Positions 61,966 to 64,000 of a DNA stretch of 64,000 nt are shown piece after piece (the stretch's first letter is position 1; the number at the start of each line of letters is the position of its first letter). Both the position numbers and the translations under genes were made by a program. Under the pieces are notes generated by a model. It had not been told where the DNA came from and did not search any database. It saw only the letters and a list, made by a program, of their open reading frames with translations. Source of the stretch: Streptomyces coffeae. Lineage in GTDB: Bacteria; Actinomycetota; Actinomycetes; Streptomycetales; Streptomycetaceae. Location of the stretch: assembly GCF_016741875.1 (NCBI RefSeq), contig NZ_JAERRF010000006.1:62001-126000 (forward strand). Reading direction: 5' to 3'.

Positions 61966-64000
61966 TTGTCAAATGAGGAATTGCGTCGAGAACAACAATT
62001 TCTTGACATGCTCTACGGACGTCTCGCCGAGCTGAGGGACGAAGCGGAAAGGGCCGTGTCCGAGGCCCTGACCCTGGGCGACACCACCTCCCAGGGGCGG
62101 CTGGAGCGGGATGTGCTGGTCGCCGAGCGGTCCGGTCTCCTCGCCGCGTTCGACGCGGGAGAGCGCGGGCTGTGTTTCGGCCGGCTGATGTTCCGCGACG
62201 GCCGTGACCACCACATCGGGCGCATCGGTATGCGGCGCGACGACGCCGAGCGCACCCCGCTGGTCGTCGACTGGCGGGCCGATGTGGCGCGCCCGTTCTA
62301 CCTCGCCACCGGACACACCCCCATGGGGCTGCGCCGCAGACGGCATATCAGCACCGAAGGCCCGCGGGCCACCGCCCTCCATGACGAGATCCTGGACCTG
62401 ACCGACACCATACGGACCGGTCATGAGGGCAGCGACGCGGACGCCGTGCTGCTCGCCGCCCTGGACACCGCCCGCACCGGCCGGATGCACGAGATCGTGC
62501 AGACCATCCAGGCCGAACAGGACCGGATCATCCGCGCCCCGCACACCGGTGTCCTGGTCGTCGAGGGCGGCCCCGGCACCGGAAAGACCGCCGTCGCCCT
62601 GCATCGTGCCGCGTATCTGCTCTACGCGCAGCGGGAGTTGCTGGCCCGCCGTGCGGTGCTGATCGTCGGCCCCAACCCGGCGTTCCTCGGGTACATCGGG
62701 GAGGTGCTGCCCTCGCTCGGCGAGACGGGGGTCATGCTCGCCACCCTCGGTGAGCTGTTCCCCGGGGTGACGGCCACCGGTATCGACACCCCCGCCGCCG
62801 CGGAGGCCAAGGGCCGCGCCACGATGGCCGACGCGCTGGCCCGGTTCGTACGGGACAAGCAGTCCCTGCCCGACCCGGCGATCGTCATCCCCCATGAGGA
62901 CGGTGACCTGGTGCTGGACGCGGACATCGCGTCCGACGCCCGCTGGCTGGCGCGTGGCACGCGGCTGCCGCACAACCTCGCCCGTCCGCATTTCGCGTTC
63001 TCCGTCATCGACGCGCTGACCGACCAGTTGACCGACCGCATCGGCGCCGACCCCTACGGCGGCCCCAACCTGCTGGGCCCCGATGACATCGCCCAGCTCG
63101 GCAAGGCGATCGCCACCAGCTCCGAGGTGCACGCCGCCATCGGGGAGCTGTGGCCCCACCTCACCCCGCGGCAGCTGGTCGCGGACTTCCTCAGCGAGCC
63201 GGTCCACCTCCCCGAGGCCGACGCCGAGGCGATCCGCCGCACCGGCGGTGCGTGGACCCCCGCCGACGTTCCGCTGCTCGACGAGGCCGCCGAACTCCTC
63301 GGTGAGGACGACTCCGCCGCCCGCGCCGCCGCCGAGGGCCGACGACAGCAGCGCATCGCCTACGCGCAGGGTGTGCTCGACCTCTCCTACGGCTCCCGCA
63401 CCCAGGAGTTCGAGGACCGCGAAGACGAGGACTCGGAGGTGCTGGCCGCCCATGACCTGATCGATGCCGAGCGGCTGGCGGAGCGGAACGAGGAGGCCGA
63501 TCACCGCAGCGCCGCCGAGCGCGCCGCGGCCGACCGCACCTGGGCCTTCGGCCACATCATCGTGGACGAGGCGCAGGAGCTGTCCACGATGGCGTGGCGG
63601 CTGCTGATGCGGCGCAGCCCGACCCGTTCGATGACCCTGGTGGGCGACCCCGCGCAGACCGCGGAGCCCGGTGGCTGCGGCTCCTGGTCGGAGATCCTTG
63701 CCCCGTACGTCGAGGACCGCTTCGAGCACACCCGGCTCGGTGTCAACTACCGCACACCGGCCGAGATCATGGCCATCGCCGCGGAGGTGGCTCGGTCCGC
63801 GGACCCCGCCTTCGAACCGCCCAGTTCCGTCCGCGCCACCGGAGTACGCCCCTGGGCCCGGCATACCGCGGATCTGCCGGGCGCGGTGGCCGGGGCCGTG
63901 GCACGGGAGACACGGGAGGAGGGCCGGATCGCGGTGATCGCGCCACGCGATCGCCTCGATGCCCTCCGTACCGCCCTGCCGGACGCCTCCGCCGGACGCA
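61966..64000 (+). CDS. helD: HelD-like helicase, N-terminal part (runs off right edge)
   Basis: 678 codons visible. Unlike the 3599 gene it has the typical HelD N-terminal coiled-coil arm, here EELRREQQFLDMLYGRLAEL at 4-23, that enters the RNA-polymerase secondary channel. Then ERGLCFGRL near 65, Walker A GGPGTGKT near 205, DEAQELSTMAW near 535 and NYRTPAEI near 595. HelD removes stalled RNA polymerase from DNA. TTG 61966 is chosen because GGGAG ends five bases before it. The 3' end is outside the window. Confidence 0.88.
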   Translation, partial: MSNEELRREQQFLDMLYGRLAELRDEAERAVSEALTLGDTTSQGRLERDVLVAERSGLLAAFDAGERGLCFGRLMFRDGRDHHIGRIGMRRDDAERTPLVVDWRADVARPFYLATGHTPMGLRRRRHISTEGPRATALHDEILDLTDTIRTGHEGSDADAVLLAALDTARTGRMHEIVQTIQAEQDRIIRAPHTGVLVVEGGPGTGKTAVALHRAAYLLYAQRELLARRAVLIVGPNPAFLGYIGEVLPSLGETGVMLATLGELFPGVTATGIDTPAAAEAKGRATMADALARFVRDKQSLPDPAIVIPHEDGDLVLDADIASDARWLARGTRLPHNLARPHFAFSVIDALTDQLTDRIGADPYGGPNLLGPDDIAQLGKAIATSSEVHAAIGELWPHLTPRQLVADFLSEPVHLPEADAEAIRRTGGAWTPADVPLLDEAAELLGEDDSAARAAAEGRRQQRIAYAQGVLDLSYGSRTQEFEDREDEDSEVLAAHDLIDAERLAERNEEADHRSAAERAAADRTWAFGHIIVDEAQELSTMAWRLLMRRSPTRSMTLVGDPAQTAEPGGCGSWSEILAPYVEDRFEHTRLGVNYRTPAEIMAIAAEVARSADPAFEPPSSVRATGVRPWARHTADLPGAVAGAVARETREEGRIAVIAPRDRLDALRTALPDASAGR

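Noticed and set aside
1..64000. tRNA, rRNA and CRISPR
   Set aside because: No tRNA T-arm/acceptor pattern or regularly spaced repeats of CRISPR type were seen. The only regular array is the 17-bp repeat at 28493, which is too short and has no spacers.

Overview
The window looks like a stretch of a Streptomyces (or close actinomycete) chromosome. It is very G+C-rich with strong third-position GC bias, starts are often GTG or TTG behind GGAGG-type ribosome sites, and many families are streptomycete favourites: SpoIIE/PP2C anti-sigma phosphatases, SAV2177-type methyltransferase, DUF5133, the MmyB-type ligand domain, HelR/HelD helicases and Tat-exported glycosidases. I saw no tRNA, rRNA, CRISPR or phage genes.

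Layout. 0-9.4 kb: the end of a tyrosinase (melanin), an amino-acid permease, a HelR-like RNA-polymerase helicase, a lipid-kinase-like protein, a possible bacterial HPF1-like protein, then a MITE-like element beside gene debris. 9.4-22.3 kb: a secreted CAP protein, two multidomain PP2C phosphatases, a three-subunit molybdenum hydroxylase operon (large, FAD, 2Fe-2S), and an FAD oxidase divergent from its TetR regulator. 22.3-27.6 kb: an ABC-F ribosome-protection-type ATPase with a possible attenuating leader, a second MITE copy, a GPP34 protein and small unknowns. 28.3-34.7 kb: a compact peptide-export operon, made of a double-glycine-leader precursor, an HlyD-type adaptor, a C39-peptidase ABC transporter and a second NHLM-type ABC transporter, with no peptide-modifying enzyme next to it. 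34.7-43.7 kb: a sensor domain without its HTH, a lipoprotein-like agmatine deiminase with its TetR, a decayed phosphatase gene, and a two-component system divergent from the ABC exporter it probably controls. 43.7-59.4 kb: a glycan-degradation region (PL8 lyase, a probable GH101/GH129-related hydrolase, GH101 endo-alpha-N-acetylgalactosaminidase, GH35 beta-galactosidase) with an OmpR-type two-component system and an AraC regulator. 59.6-64 kb: a proline-rich membrane protein, a mycosin-like protease with a frameshift before its membrane anchor, and a second HelD-type helicase that runs off the end.

How they fit together. The export operon is the best candidate for an undescribed system: its predicted product is a 48-residue peptide with no Cys, no aromatic and no basic residues, so it is not a lanthipeptide in spite of the genomic setting. 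The glycan region makes sense as secreted attack on galactosylated O-glycans and glycosaminoglycans; matching TCTTA direct repeats sit upstream of one hydrolase and of the two-component system. Several regulatory sites can be read directly: TetR operators at 19.2 and 36.5 kb, a response-regulator palindrome at 42.0 kb, and a LacI-like site at 46.3 kb.
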